From assembly GCA_963773585.1 (NCBI GenBank), contig CAVZBR010000013.1, positions 62,001 to 126,000 on the forward strand: DNA of 64,000 nt, given 5' to 3'. The notes below the pieces were generated by a model. The model saw nothing but the letters and a program-made list of their open reading frames with translations, was not told the DNA's origin and ran no database searches. Shown here piece by piece: positions 47,103 to 55,769 of this stretch. Source of the stretch: CAVXJN01 sp963773585. GTDB taxonomy: Bacteria > Pseudomonadota > Gammaproteobacteria > JASBUN01. The position numbers and the translations under genes are program-made. The stretch's first letter is position 1; each line of letters begins with the position of its first letter.

Positions 47103-48098
47103 TTACGTTCCGACCTTTTCGCGATCCTTGAGTCCCGCAGGCGGCCAGTTTTCCAAGCGCATACCCAACGACAAACCGTGTGAGGCGAGTACGTCTTTAA
47201 TTTCAGTTAAGGACTTCTTGCCCAGATTCGGGGTTTTCAGCAATTCGACCTCGGTACGCTGAATCAAATCGCCGATATAGTAAATGCTTTCCGCTTTGAG
47301 ACAATTCGCAGAGCGAACCGTAAGCTCGAGATCATCCACGGGCCGCATCAGAATCGGATCGATCTCGGATTCGCGCTCCTGGGGTTTCTCTTCTTCCTTG
47401 CCCTGCAGGGCCACGAACACCGACAACTGATCCTGCAAAATTCCTGCTGCGTAACGTATCGCGTCTTCGGCGTCTATCGTGCCGTTGGTTTCAATATCGA
47501 TAATCAACTTATCCAAGTCGGTACGCTGCTCGACACGGGCGCGCTCGACCGAATATGTTACTCGGGACACCGGGCTATAGGACGCATCCAGCAACAAGTG
47601 CCCAATCGGGCGATTGTCGCCACCGGCACGTTGCGGTGCCGGCACATAGCCGCGACCACGTTCGACCTTCAACGTCATGGCAATCTCGCCATCCTTGGTC
47701 AGGTTGGCGATCACGTGATCGGGGTTCATGAGTTCGACATCATGATCCAGCGTAATGTCGCGGGCGTAAACTTCGCCGGGGCCTTTCTTCTTCAGCGACA
47801 ACGAAGCCTGGTCGCGCGCATGCAGCTTGATCGCCAAGCCCTTTAGATTGAGGAGCACATCGATGACATCCTCCTGGACGCCTTCGACGGTCGTGTACTC
47901 GTGCAACACCCCTTCGATCTCCGCCTCTACTACCGCGCAGCCGGGCATTGAAGACAACAGAATCCGACGTAAAGCATTACCCAGGGTGTGACCGAAACCG
48001 CGTTCCAATGGTTCCAAAGTCACTTTGGCCCGCTTGTCGTTGACGAATTCCACGTCGACGATTCGCGGTTTGAGAAAGTCTGTCAATGAACCCTGCAT
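47103..48098 (-). CDS. rpoA: DNA-directed RNA polymerase alpha subunit
   Basis: A 331-residue subunit that nucleates polymerase assembly and contacts activators and UP elements. The N-terminal domain (about 1-235) includes LEPLERGFGHTLGNALRRILLSS-type sequence, and the C-terminal domain (about 250-320) carries the DNA-binding stretch VRSANCLKAE and LLKTPNLGKKSLTEIKDVL. Length is normal. It lies between rpsD and rplQ in the alpha operon, the standard arrangement. Confidence 0.98.
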   Translation of the reverse strand: MQGSLTDFLKPRIVDVEFVNDKRAKVTLEPLERGFGHTLGNALRRILLSSMPGCAVVEAEIEGVLHEYTTVEGVQEDVIDVLLNLKGLAIKLHARDQASLSLKKKGPGEVYARDITLDHDVELMNPDHVIANLTKDGEIAMTLKVERGRGYVPAPQRAGGDNRPIGHLLLDASYSPVSRVTYSVERARVEQRTDLDKLIIDIETNGTIDAEDAIRYAAGILQDQLSVFVALQGKEEEKPQERESEIDPILMRPVDDLELTVRSANCLKAESIYYIGDLIQRTEVELLKTPNLGKKSLTEIKDVLASHGLSLGMRLENWPPAGLKDREKVGT

Positions 48099-48142
48099 GG
48101 ATATTCCTCTTTAGTGCGCTAAGTCCGCCAAAGCGCCCTGGC

Positions 48143-48769
48143 TTACTTCGAGTACAGCTCGACCACGAGATGCTCGTTGATGTCAGGCGGCAATTCGCTG
48201 CGTTCGGGCACAGACTTGAACACGCCTTCCATCTTCTTGGCGTCCACTTCCAGCCAATCGGAAATACCGCGCTGCTGCGCAAGTTCCAGCGCCGACTGGA
48301 TGCGAAGTTGATTACGCGACTTGTCGTTGAGTGCGATGACATCACTCGCGCTTACCTGAAACGACGGCACATTGACTTTCCGGCCGTTGACCGTCACGCC
48401 TTTGTGGCGCACCAGCTGCCGCGCTTCGGAACGCGAAGCCGCGAAACCCATCCGGTACACGACGTTGTCGAGACGACACTCAAGCAGTTGCAACAAGTTG
48501 TCGCCGGTCGAACCTTTTAGACGAGCCGCTTCCTTGTAATAGTTACGGAACTGCTGCTCCAGAATGCCGTAGATCCGGCGCAATTTCTGCTTCTCACGCA
48601 GCTGCAGTGCGTAATCCGACAAACGCTGGCGCCGCTGGCCATGCTGACCAGGGGGCGTTGGACGATTTTCCACCGCGCACTTCGAAGTGAAGCACTTCTC
48701 GCCCTTGAGAAACAGCTTGCCGCCTTCGCGGCGGCACTGGCGGCATTTGGGACCAATATACTTTGCCAC
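48143..48769 (-). CDS. rpsD: 30S ribosomal protein S4, four-cysteine (zinc) form
   Basis: A 208-residue S4, the primary 16S rRNA-binding protein and, in Escherichia, translational repressor of the alpha operon. The N-terminus has four cysteines, C9, C12, C26 and C31 (CRQC and CFTSKC), as in the zinc-binding S4 of Thermus. The text around them (GPKCRQCRREGGKLFLKG) also looks Thermus-like. The common gammaproteobacterial S4 lacks this set. The S4 domain near residues 98-160 shows LDNVVYRMGFAASRSEARQLVRHK in outline. Position between rpsK and rpoA is standard. The form is unusual for the inferred lineage; see findings. Confidence 0.96.
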   Translation of the reverse strand: MAKYIGPKCRQCRREGGKLFLKGEKCFTSKCAVENRPTPPGQHGQRRQRLSDYALQLREKQKLRRIYGILEQQFRNYYKEAARLKGSTGDNLLQLLECRLDNVVYRMGFAASRSEARQLVRHKGVTVNGRKVNVPSFQVSASDVIALNDKSRNQLRIQSALELAQQRGISDWLEVDAKKMEGVFKSVPERSELPPDINEHLVVELYSK

Positions 48770-48786
48770 TTTAGTCGCCTCCCGGC

Positions 48787-49176
48787 TCAGACTCGACGTC
48801 GCTTCGGCGGACGGCAGCCGTTATGGGGAATCGGCGTAACGTCCGTAATGTTCGTGACTTTGAGACCGCAATTGTTCAACGCCCGCACAGCAGACTCGCG
48901 GCCGGGCCCAGGGCCCTTGACCATCACCTCGACATTCTTCATGCCGTATTCCTGCACCGCCGTCCCCGCGCGATCAGCCGCAACCTGGGCTGCGAATGGC
49001 GTGCTCTTGCGCGAACCGCGGAATCCGGAACCGCCGGAAGTAGCCCAAGCCAGGGCGTTTCCCTGACGATCGGTGATGGTGACAATCGTGTTGTTGAAGG
49101 ACGCGTGGATATGGGCGACCCCATCCACTACGTTCTTCTTTACCTTCTTGCGCGTGCGAGTCGGCGCTTTTGCCAT
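48787..49176 (-). CDS. rpsK: 30S ribosomal protein S11
   Basis: A 129-residue protein of the 30S platform, next to the mRNA exit. It has the conserved GVAHIHASFNNTIVTITD and SGGSGFRGSRKSTPFAAQ, and ends GCRPPKRRRV, the usual conserved tail. It is 34 bases after rpsM and 17 before rpsD in the alpha operon. Confidence 0.98.
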   Translation of the reverse strand: MAKAPTRTRKKVKKNVVDGVAHIHASFNNTIVTITDRQGNALAWATSGGSGFRGSRKSTPFAAQVAADRAGTAVQEYGMKNVEVMVKGPGPGRESAVRALNNCGLKVTNITDVTPIPHNGCRPPKRRRV

Positions 49177-49210
49177 GTCTCGTAATCCTGAATTTACTTA
49201 ATGTAGAAGT

Positions 49211-49567
49211 TCACTTGCGAATCGGTTTACGTGGTCCCTTGCGAGTCCGCGCGTTGGTGCGCGTACGCTGTCCACGAAGCGGAAGACCACGCCGATGACG
49301 TAGACCCCGATAACAACCAAGATCCATCAAGCGTTTGATGTTCATGGATACTTCCCGACGCAGATCGCCCTCGATGGCGTATTTACCCACTTCGGTACGC
49401 AGCTTATCGAGATCGGCCTCGCTAAGCTCCTTGATCTTGGTAACCGGATCGATGCCCACCGCTGCACAGATCTTCTGCGCGCGGGTGCGGCCAATACCGT
49501 AAATCGCGGTCAGCGAAATCTCGGCATGTTTATGATCCGGAATGTTGACGCCTGCGATACGGGCCAT
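49211..49567 (-). CDS. rpsM: 30S ribosomal protein S13
   Basis: A 118-residue protein of the 30S head that contacts the P-site tRNA and the 50S subunit. It begins MARIAGVNIPDHKHAEISLTA and shows the basic end RGQRTRTNARTRKGPRKP typical of S13. It is the first gene of the alpha operon, 95 bases after rpmJ; that spacer holds no gene and may carry an S4-responsive leader. Confidence 0.98.
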   Translation of the reverse strand: MARIAGVNIPDHKHAEISLTAIYGIGRTRAQKICAAVGIDPVTKIKELSEADLDKLRTEVGKYAIEGDLRREVSMNIKRLMDLGCYRGLRHRRGLPLRGQRTRTNARTRKGPRKPIRK

Positions 49568-49662
49568 TCGGTCTTTCTCCTAAATACTTAAAATGCAAAG
49601 GCCGGCACGGAAAACGCGCAATTCTAGCCTAATACACGGCAAAAATAAATCGGTGCCTGGCC

Positions 49663-49776
49663 TCAGCCCTGGCGCTGTTTGTGGCGGGCGTCACTGCAGA
49701 TCACCCGCACCACGCCATTGCGGCGAATGATCTTGCAATGGCGGCATAATTTCTTAACCGATGCACGAACCTTCAT
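49663..49776 (-). CDS. rpmJ: 50S ribosomal protein L36
   Basis: A 37-residue protein of the zinc-binding (C+) form: C11, C14, C27 and H32 make the zinc ribbon. It starts MKVRASVKKLCRHCKII. The start ATG 49776 gives the exact family length; an upstream extension of the frame has no homology. It lies between secY and rpsM, the usual place. Confidence 0.97.
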   Translation of the reverse strand: MKVRASVKKLCRHCKIIRRNGVVRVICSDARHKQRQG

Positions 49777-49837
49777 CTCTGCTCTCCACGGCCTAAGCCG
49801 GACAAACCCCGTTAACCAATTGATTTGCGGTAATTTG

Positions 49838-51184
49838 TTACCGCAGCATACCTGTGCCGCCATACCCTTTCAGGTTGGCTTTCTTCATCAGACCCTCGTA
49901 CTGGTGGGACATGAGCTGCGCCTGGAGTTGCGCCATGAAATCCATTACCACCACTACGATAATCAGCAGCGAAGTGCCGCCAAAATAAAACGGTACGTCA
50001 AAATACAAGATCAAAAACTCCGGCAACAAACACACCACCGTGATGTATATCGCGCCCGCCGTAGTCAGTCGGGTCAGCACACTGTCGATGTACCTGGCAG
50101 TCTGCTCGCCGGGACGAATGCCCGGTATGAAGGCACCCGACTTCTTCAGATTGTCAGCCGTCTCGCGCGCATTGAACACCAGCGCTGTGTAGAAAAAGCA
50201 GAAAAACACGATCAACAGCGAGTACAGCAACACATACAGCGGCTGGCCTGGCGACAACATTTGCGAAACGTCGCCCAGCCACGCCATGGCGCCGCCCTGG
50301 GCGCTCTGACCGAACCACTGGCCGAGCGTCGCCGGAAACAGAATCAGGCTCGAGGCGAAGATCGGCGGAATCACACCCGCCATGTTCAGCTTCAGCGGCA
50401 AATGACTACTTTGTGCCGCATAGATGCGCCTGCCCTGCTGACGCTTTGCGTAATTTACCGTGATCCGCCGTTGCCCGCGCTCGACGAAGATGACGAACGC
50501 GATCACCGCTACGACCCCGGCGATCAACATAAGGACGGTGAAGATGCCCATTTCACCCGTCCGGACCTGCTCAAGCGTAGCGCCGATGGCATGCGGGAGA
50601 CCCGCCACGATGCCCGCGAAAATGATCAATGAAATACCGTTGCCGATACCACGCTCCGTGATCTGCTCGCCGAGCCACATCAGGAACATTGTGCCGGTCA
50701 CGAGGGTCACGCCCGCTGTGAACAGAAATCCGAGCCCCGCGGGGGCAACGCCTTGTCCTTGCAGCGCGTGCGCAACGCCTACTGCCTGAAACGTCGCCAG
50801 CACCACCGTTCCGTAACGGGTGTACTGGGTGATCTTGCGCCGCCCGGTCTCACCTTCCTTTTTCAACTGCTCCAGGCTGGGAACGACCACAGTCAGCAGC
50901 TGCATAATGATCGACGCCGAAATGTACGGCATGATCCCCAGGGCGAACAGCGACATGCGCTGTAACGCGCCTCCACCGAACATATTGAACATGCCCAGGA
51001 TCGTGTTCTGCTGGCTGTCGAACAGACGCGCCATTGCGGCCGGATCAATTCCCGGCACTGGAATAAACGTGCCGATCCGGAACACCAGAAAGGCGCCGAG
51101 CACGAACAGTACCCGCTGCCGAAGTTCGCGGAGTTTGCCGATCCCGCCTATCCCACCGGGCAGGTTTGCCGAAGCGTTCGCCAC
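49838..51184 (-). CDS. secY: Protein translocase subunit SecY
   Basis: A 448-residue channel protein of the Sec translocon with about ten membrane helices. The start is GTG at 51184, directly after the rplO stop. Conserved parts include GIMPYISASIIMQLL, the LIIFAGIVAGLP helix and PGIRPGEQTARYI loop. The C-terminal cytosolic stretch ends in LMKKANLKGYGGTGMLR in outline. It is the last large gene of the spc operon, with rpmJ 61 bases on. Confidence 0.97.
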   Translation of the reverse strand: MANASANLPGGIGGIGKLRELRQRVLFVLGAFLVFRIGTFIPVPGIDPAAMARLFDSQQNTILGMFNMFGGGALQRMSLFALGIMPYISASIIMQLLTVVVPSLEQLKKEGETGRRKITQYTRYGTVVLATFQAVGVAHALQGQGVAPAGLGFLFTAGVTLVTGTMFLMWLGEQITERGIGNGISLIIFAGIVAGLPHAIGATLEQVRTGEMGIFTVLMLIAGVVAVIAFVIFVERGQRRITVNYAKRQQGRRIYAAQSSHLPLKLNMAGVIPPIFASSLILFPATLGQWFGQSAQGGAMAWLGDVSQMLSPGQPLYVLLYSLLIVFFCFFYTALVFNARETADNLKKSGAFIPGIRPGEQTARYIDSVLTRLTTAGAIYITVVCLLPEFLILYFDVPFYFGGTSLLIIVVVVMDFMAQLQAQLMSHQYEGLMKKANLKGYGGTGMLR

Positions 51185-51619
51185 TTAGCCCTCGATCTTG
51201 CCGCCGGCGGCTTCAATTGCCTCGCGAGCACCTTTGGTAGCGCCGATACCACGCAACGTCACAGCCTTTTCCAACTTGCCGGACGCGATGACTTTCGCTT
51301 GCTTGCATTGTTCAGGCACGATATTCGCGGATTTCAGCGCCAACAGATCGACCACGTCCGTTTCTATCTTGGCGAGCTCATGCAGCCGCACTTCGGCCAC
51401 GAAACGCGTCTTGTGGGAATTGAATCCCACCTTCGGCAGGCGGCGCTGCAGCGGCATTTGACCCCCTTCAAAGCCGACCTTATGGAAGCCACCGGAGCGC
51501 GCATGCTGACCCTTGTGACCGCGCCCTGCGGTCTTGCCGTTGCCGCAACCGATACCACGACCGACGCGTTTGGCGTCACGCTTGCTGCCACGCGCCGCTT
51601 TGAGCGAATTAAGATGCAT
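51185..51619 (-). CDS. rplO: 50S ribosomal protein L15
   Basis: A 144-residue protein of the 50S core that binds late in assembly. It has the glycine-rich start KRVGRGIGCGNGKTAGRGHKG in outline and the GGQMPLQRRLPKVGF motif. ATG 51619 (MHLNSLKAARGSKRDAKR) is preferred to an upstream in-frame ATG at 51634. It overlaps nothing but abuts secY, and is one base from rpmD. Confidence 0.97.
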   Translation of the reverse strand: MHLNSLKAARGSKRDAKRVGRGIGCGNGKTAGRGHKGQHARSGGFHKVGFEGGQMPLQRRLPKVGFNSHKTRFVAEVRLHELAKIETDVVDLLALKSANIVPEQCKQAKVIASGKLEKAVTLRGIGATKGAREAIEAAGGKIEG

Positions 51620-51620
51620 G

Positions 51621-51806
51621 TCAAACCTCCTCAACCTTCAGCGCATAGCGCACGCGGTTGATCATGCCGCGATTCTGTGGCGTGTCGTCGACAACAACCG
51701 TGTGGTGCATCCGGCGGATCCCAAGACCACGCACAGACGCTTGGTGATTCTTCAATCGACCGGCCATGCTCCTGACGAGCGTTAACTTAATCTGTTTATT
51801 AGCCAT
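51621..51806 (-). CDS. rpmD: 50S ribosomal protein L30
   Basis: A 61-residue protein with the typical L30 sequence: IKLTLVRSMAGRLKNHQASVR, then GLGIRRMHHTVVVDDTP. It lies between rpsE and rplO in the spc operon, with gaps of three and one bases, so it is translated in coupling. Confidence 0.97.
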   Translation of the reverse strand: MANKQIKLTLVRSMAGRLKNHQASVRGLGIRRMHHTVVVDDTPQNRGMINRVRYALKVEEV

Positions 51807-51809
51807 GGC

Positions 51810-52313
51810 TTACCCCAGGATCTCTTCCACCTTCTTGCCACGCTTCGAGGCAGCCTTCTCCGGAGACGTCATATCCGTCAGGCCACGGATCGTCGCACGT
51901 ACCACGTTGATCGGGTTGCGGGAGCCAATGCATTTGGCCAAGACGTTGTGAACACCTACAACCTCAAACACGGCGCGCATGGCACCGCCGGCGATGATGC
52001 CAGTACCGTCGGATGCCGGCTGCATATACACCTTGGAAGCACCGTGACGCGCAACGACTTCGTGCTGAAGCGTACCTTCCTTCAAGTCGACGCTGCGCAT
52101 GTTCTTACGCGCCTTCTCCATCGCCTTTTGGATCGCGAGAGGCACTTCACGTGCCTTGCCGTAGCCAAAGCCCACTTTCCCCTCGCCGTCACCGACTACT
52201 GTGAGCGCGGTGAAACCGAACTGCCTACCGCCTTTGACCACTTTGGCCACGCGATTGACGGTAATGAGCTTCTCGAGCAGACCGTCGCCTGTATTATGTT
52301 CCGTATTCGCCAT
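51810..52313 (-). CDS. rpsE: 30S ribosomal protein S5
   Basis: A 167-residue protein involved in decoding accuracy at the mRNA entry. It has VNRVAKVVKGGRQFGFTALTVVGD and GYGKAREVPLAIQKAMEKA in outline, then GGAMRAVFEVVGVHNVLAK. Length is typical. It is ten bases downstream of rplR. Confidence 0.97.
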   Translation of the reverse strand: MANTEHNTGDGLLEKLITVNRVAKVVKGGRQFGFTALTVVGDGEGKVGFGYGKAREVPLAIQKAMEKARKNMRSVDLKEGTLQHEVVARHGASKVYMQPASDGTGIIAGGAMRAVFEVVGVHNVLAKCIGSRNPINVVRATIRGLTDMTSPEKAASKRGKKVEEILG

Positions 52314-52323
52314 GCCTCAACCC

Positions 52324-52674
52324 TTAGAATTCCAGACCGGCTTCGCGCGCTGCATCGGCAAGCGCCTTGACACGGCCGTGGTATTTGAAACCCGAGCGGT
52401 CGAATGCCACTTGCGTGACCCCTGCGGCTTTCGCCTTTTCGGCAATCACCTTTCCAACCGCGGCGGCCGCATCGGCATTGCCGGTATATTTCACCGCGCC
52501 ACGCAAATCTTTTTCGACCGTGCTTGCGGCCGCCACCACCTGCTCGCCCGGCGCGATGATCTGGGCGTAGATGTGACGCGGGGTGCGGTGCACCGTCAAC
52601 CGGTGTACGCCCAACTCCCGAATCTTGGCGCGCCCGCGACGAGCGCGGCGCAAACGTGCTGACTTCTTGTCCAT
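52324..52674 (-). CDS. rplR: 50S ribosomal protein L18
   Basis: A 116-residue protein that binds 5S rRNA with L5. It shows RLTVHRTPRHIYAQIIAPG and the C-terminal VAFDRSGFKYHGRVKALAD, both conserved. It lies between rplF and rpsE in the spc operon. Confidence 0.97.
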   Translation of the reverse strand: MDKKSARLRRARRGRAKIRELGVHRLTVHRTPRHIYAQIIAPGEQVVAAASTVEKDLRGAVKYTGNADAAAAVGKVIAEKAKAAGVTQVAFDRSGFKYHGRVKALADAAREAGLEF

Positions 52675-52685
52675 AGCGCGCTACC

Positions 52686-53213
52686 TTACTTTTTCTTCGC
52701 CTCTTTCAAAATCACCTGCTCATCGGCGTAACGAACGCCTTTGCCTTTATAAGGCTCCGGCGGGCGGTAACCACGAATTTTTGCAGCCACTTGTCCGACC
52801 TGTTGCTTGTCGATCCCCCTTACCACGATTTCGGTCTGGCTCGGGGTTTCGATGGTCACGCCTTCCGGCACTTCAAAGTTCACCGGATGCGAGAAGCCCA
52901 GGGTCAGGTTCAAAACTTTGCCTTGGGACTGTGCGCGGTAACCCACGCCACGCAGTTCCAACTTGCGCTCAAAACCGTTGCTGACGCCGACGACCATGTT
53001 GTTGACCAATGCACGCATGGTGCCGGCCATCGCGCGGTCGTATTTCGACTGTGCAGCGAAGCGCAGAACGTTGTCTTCCTGGCTCACAGAAACCGTACGA
53101 TGGATATCCACCGACAGCGCGCCCTTCGGACCTTTGATCTGTACGTTATGGCCGCTGATCTTGACTTCGACACCCGAAGGTACGGACACCGGATTGTTGG
53201 CAACTCTCGACAT
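52686..53213 (-). CDS. rplF: 50S ribosomal protein L6
   Basis: A 175-residue protein near the factor-binding region of the 50S subunit. Conserved parts are MSRVANNPVSVPSGVEV at the start, IKGPKGALS, and the C-terminal RGYRPPEPYKGKGVRY. It is 14 bases after rpsH and 11 before rplR. Confidence 0.97.
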   Translation of the reverse strand: MSRVANNPVSVPSGVEVKISGHNVQIKGPKGALSVDIHRTVSVSQEDNVLRFAAQSKYDRAMAGTMRALVNNMVVGVSNGFERKLELRGVGYRAQSQGKVLNLTLGFSHPVNFEVPEGVTIETPSQTEIVVRGIDKQQVGQVAAKIRGYRPPEPYKGKGVRYADEQVILKEAKKK

Positions 53214-53227
53214 GGTCGACTACTCGC

Positions 53228-53620
53228 TTACGATACGATGCAGAGCACTTCGCCGCCCTGCCCGGCGGCACGTGCGGCACGGTCTGTCATCACGCCCTGC
53301 GACGTGGATACAATCGCCACGCCAAGGCCGTTGTGAACCTTGGGCAAATCACCAGCCGCCTTGAAAATGCGCAGGCCCGGACGACTCACCCTCCGAATTT
53401 CATCGATTACCGGCGCACCTTGGTAGTAGCGCAGTTTCACGGTCAACGACGGCTTTGCGCCTTCGGACACCGACACTTCGTCGATATATCCCTCTTCCTT
53501 CAGCACTCGTGCAATTTCCGCCTTGAGCTTCGAAGCCGGCATTGCCACTTCGACCATGTTAGCGATTTGCCCGTTGCGAATGCGGGTCAACATATCGGCA
53601 ATCGGATCACTCATACTCAT
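53228..53620 (-). CDS. rpsH: 30S ribosomal protein S8
   Basis: A 130-residue central-domain protein and, in Escherichia, the repressor of the spc operon, acting at the rplE start. It begins MSMSDPIADMLTRIRNGQ, as in Escherichia, and ends with VSTSQGVMTDRAARAAGQGGEVLC in outline. It is 43 bases after rpsN. Confidence 0.97.
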   Translation of the reverse strand: MSMSDPIADMLTRIRNGQIANMVEVAMPASKLKAEIARVLKEEGYIDEVSVSEGAKPSLTVKLRYYQGAPVIDEIRRVSRPGLRIFKAAGDLPKVHNGLGVAIVSTSQGVMTDRAARAAGQGGEVLCIVS

Positions 53621-53663
53621 CTGAATCTACCTTCTATTCTCTTTCAGCAATTGCCGCGGTCCG

Positions 53664-53969
53664 CTACCAGCTCGCCTTACGCAACCCCGGGATATCACCG
53701 CGCATCGTTGCCTCGCGCAACTTGTTGCGCGCCAAACCGAATTTGCGATAGAAACCGTGTGGACGGCCCGTCAATCGGCAGCGATTATGCGTCCTGGTAG
53801 GACTCGCATCGCGCGGAAGCTTCTGCAGACGCTCAACCGCATTCATGCGGTCCTCGTCGCTCGCTTTTGGATCCTTGATCAAGGCTTTCAGCTCAGCGCG
53901 CTTCGCGGCGAACTTGCGCACCACTTTCTGTCGTTTCACTTCACGGTTGACCATGCTTTTCTTTGCCAT
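53664..53969 (-). CDS. rpsN: 30S ribosomal protein S14, cysteine-free long form
   Basis: A 101-residue S14 of the common proteobacterial type without the zinc ribbon (C-). It has LPRDASPTRTHNRCRLTGRP and ends GDIPGLRKASW. ATG 53969 gives MAKKSMVNREVKRQK; the frame extends upstream only into rplE. Thirteen bases separate it from rplE. Confidence 0.97.
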   Translation of the reverse strand: MAKKSMVNREVKRQKVVRKFAAKRAELKALIKDPKASDEDRMNAVERLQKLPRDASPTRTHNRCRLTGRPHGFYRKFGLARNKLREATMRGDIPGLRKASW

Positions 53970-53982
53970 ACCTGAACCTGCC

Positions 53983-54522
53983 TCAGTTTCTGAACGGGAA
54001 GTTGAATGCCGCCAGCAGCGCCTTACCTTCCGCGTCGTTCCGGGCGGTGGTGGTGATCGTAATATCCATCCCACGCAGAGCATCGATCTTGTCGTACTCG
54101 ACTTCCGGGAAGATGATCTGCTCACGCACACCCATATTGTAATTCCCGCGACCGTCGAATGATTTCCCATTCAATCCACGAAAATCCCGGATACGGGGAA
54201 TCGCGATATTGATCAGACGGTCGAGAAATTCGTACATCCGCTCACGGCGCAAAGTGACTTTGCAACCGATGGGCATTTCGTCGCGAATCTTGAAACCCGC
54301 AATGGATTTCCGCGCCTTGGTCACCACCGGCTTCTGGCCCGCGATCGCAACCATGTCGGACACAGCGTGATCGAGGATCTTCTTATCCGCAACAGCTTCA
54401 CCGACACCCATGTTCACGGTGATCTTGGAGATGCGCGGCACCTCCATCACATTGGCGTAGTTGAACTGCTCCTGAAGCTTTTTAACTACGTCGCTCTTGT
54501 AAAATTCTTGCAACCTTGCCAT
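53983..54522 (-). CDS. rplE: 50S ribosomal protein L5
   Basis: A 179-residue protein that binds 5S rRNA and contacts S13 in the inter-subunit bridge. Conserved parts are NVMEVPRISKITVNMGVGEA and MPIGCKVTLRRERMYEFLD in outline, and the C-terminal GMDITITTTARNDAEGKALL. ATG 54522 (MARLQEFYKSDVVKKL) is the typical start. It lies 13 bases after rplX and, in Escherichia, carries the S8 repressor site. Confidence 0.97.
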   Translation of the reverse strand: MARLQEFYKSDVVKKLQEQFNYANVMEVPRISKITVNMGVGEAVADKKILDHAVSDMVAIAGQKPVVTKARKSIAGFKIRDEMPIGCKVTLRRERMYEFLDRLINIAIPRIRDFRGLNGKSFDGRGNYNMGVREQIIFPEVEYDKIDALRGMDITITTTARNDAEGKALLAAFNFPFRN

Positions 54523-54535
54523 GACTGTCACCCGC

Positions 54536-54853
54536 TTACGCGTCAACCACTTCGCCGTTCGACTTGAAAAACCGTACACGGCGCCCGTCTTCGAGCGACT
54601 TTACGCCCACGCGGTCACCTTTCTTGGTTACCGGGTTGTAAAGCATCACGTTGGAAATATGGATCGGCATTTCTTGATCCACGATTCCGCCGCCGACGCC
54701 ATGCGCCGGATCCGGACGCTGGTGCTTTTTGGCAACGTTGATGCCTTCCACCAGGATCCGCTCGTACGGCATCATGCGCAACACAGTCCCTCTCCGGCCT
54801 TTGTCTTTTCCGGAGACCACGATGATTTCGTCGCCCTTCTTGATCTTTTGCAT
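54536..54853 (-). CDS. rplX: 50S ribosomal protein L24
   Basis: A 105-residue assembly-initiator protein of the 50S subunit with a KOW motif (MQKIKKGDEIIVVSGKDKGR). ATG 54853 is the family start; the frame extends eleven residues upstream without homology. It is 13 bases from each neighbour in the spc operon. Confidence 0.97.
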   Translation of the reverse strand: MQKIKKGDEIIVVSGKDKGRRGTVLRMMPYERILVEGINVAKKHQRPDPAHGVGGGIVDQEMPIHISNVMLYNPVTKKGDRVGVKSLEDGRRVRFFKSNGEVVDA

Positions 54854-54866
54854 AGCCGTATCCCGC

Positions 54867-55235
54867 CTAGAGCACTTCCGGCGCAAGGGAAATGATCTTC
54901 ATGAAATTCTCAGTGCGCAGTTCACGCGTCACAGGCCCAAAAATACGGGTACCGATGGGCTGTAACTGATTGTTGAGCAGCACCGCCGCATTGCCGTCGA
55001 AACGGATCAATGAACCGTCCGACCGGCGCACGCCCTTGCGCGTACGGACAACCACCGCGCTGTAGACCTCGCCCTTTTTCACTTTGCCGCGCGGAATCGC
55101 TTCCTTTACGCTGACTTTAATGATGTCGCCGATGCGGGCATAACGGCGGTGTGATCCGCCCAGCACCTTGATGCATTGCACCCGGCGCGCCCCGCTGTTG
55201 TCGGCCACATCCAGCACTGTCTGCATCTGAATCAT
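54867..55235 (-). CDS. rplN: 50S ribosomal protein L14
   Basis: A 122-residue protein at the subunit interface. It begins MIQMQTVLDVADNSGARRVQ and shows RKGVRRSDGSLIRFDGNAAVLL. RsfS, encoded at 19365-19712, acts on L14 in its known role. First gene of the spc set, 61 bases after rpsQ. Confidence 0.97.
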   Translation of the reverse strand: MIQMQTVLDVADNSGARRVQCIKVLGGSHRRYARIGDIIKVSVKEAIPRGKVKKGEVYSAVVVRTRKGVRRSDGSLIRFDGNAAVLLNNQLQPIGTRIFGPVTRELRTENFMKIISLAPEVL

Positions 55236-55296
55236 GGCTTGCTTCCAAACAACGTAGTTGTCTCAGTTTCGTAACCGCAAACTACCCAATGAACGA

Positions 55297-55569
55297 TCAC
55301 CCGCGCGTCTGCTCCAGGACCTTGACCAATTTCCAGGATTTGGACTTGGACACCGGGCGGCACTGCGCAATCATCACCGTATCGCCCTCGCTGCAGACAT
55401 TGTCCTCGTCGTGAGCGTGAATCTTGGTCGAGCGTCGGATGAACTTCCCGTACAACGGATGCTTTACCTGGCGTTCCAGCAGCACCGTGATGGTCTTGTC
55501 CATCTTATTGCTGATGACACGGCCTACCATTGTGTTGGTTGATCGCTCGATGTTTTCCTGCTCGCTCAT
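55297..55569 (-). CDS. rpsQ: 30S ribosomal protein S17
   Basis: A 90-residue primary 16S-binding protein. The OB fold shows VGRVISNKMDKTITVLLER and HPLYGKFIRRSTKIHAHDE. The first 13 residues (MSEQENIERSTNT) form a short variable leader. Its ATG overlaps the rpmC stop by four bases. It is the last gene of the S10 set. Confidence 0.97.
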   Translation of the reverse strand: MSEQENIERSTNTMVGRVISNKMDKTITVLLERQVKHPLYGKFIRRSTKIHAHDEDNVCSEGDTVMIAQCRPVSKSKSWKLVKVLEQTRG

Positions 55570-55769
55570 GACGCGTTACCTGCTTTCGCCTTTTCGTTCA
55601 GCACTGTCTTCACCCGTGCGATATTCCGGCGCACTTTCTGAATTTGGTCCGGGCGGGACAGCTGACCGGTGCCGCGCTGCATGCGCAGATTAAACTGCTC
55701 TCGCAACAAGCTGTGCAACTCCTGACTCAGCTCGTCGACGCTCTTGTCTCGCAAATCGCTCGCCTTCAT
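55566..55769 (-). CDS. rpmC: 50S ribosomal protein L29
   Basis: A 67-residue protein near the tunnel exit that helps trigger factor and SRP docking. It begins MKASDLRDKSVDELSQEL and has the conserved LLREQFNLRMQRGTGQL. ATG 55769 shares a base with the rplP stop (TGATG). Confidence 0.96.
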   Translation of the reverse strand: MKASDLRDKSVDELSQELHSLLREQFNLRMQRGTGQLSRPDQIQKVRRNIARVKTVLNEKAKAGNAS

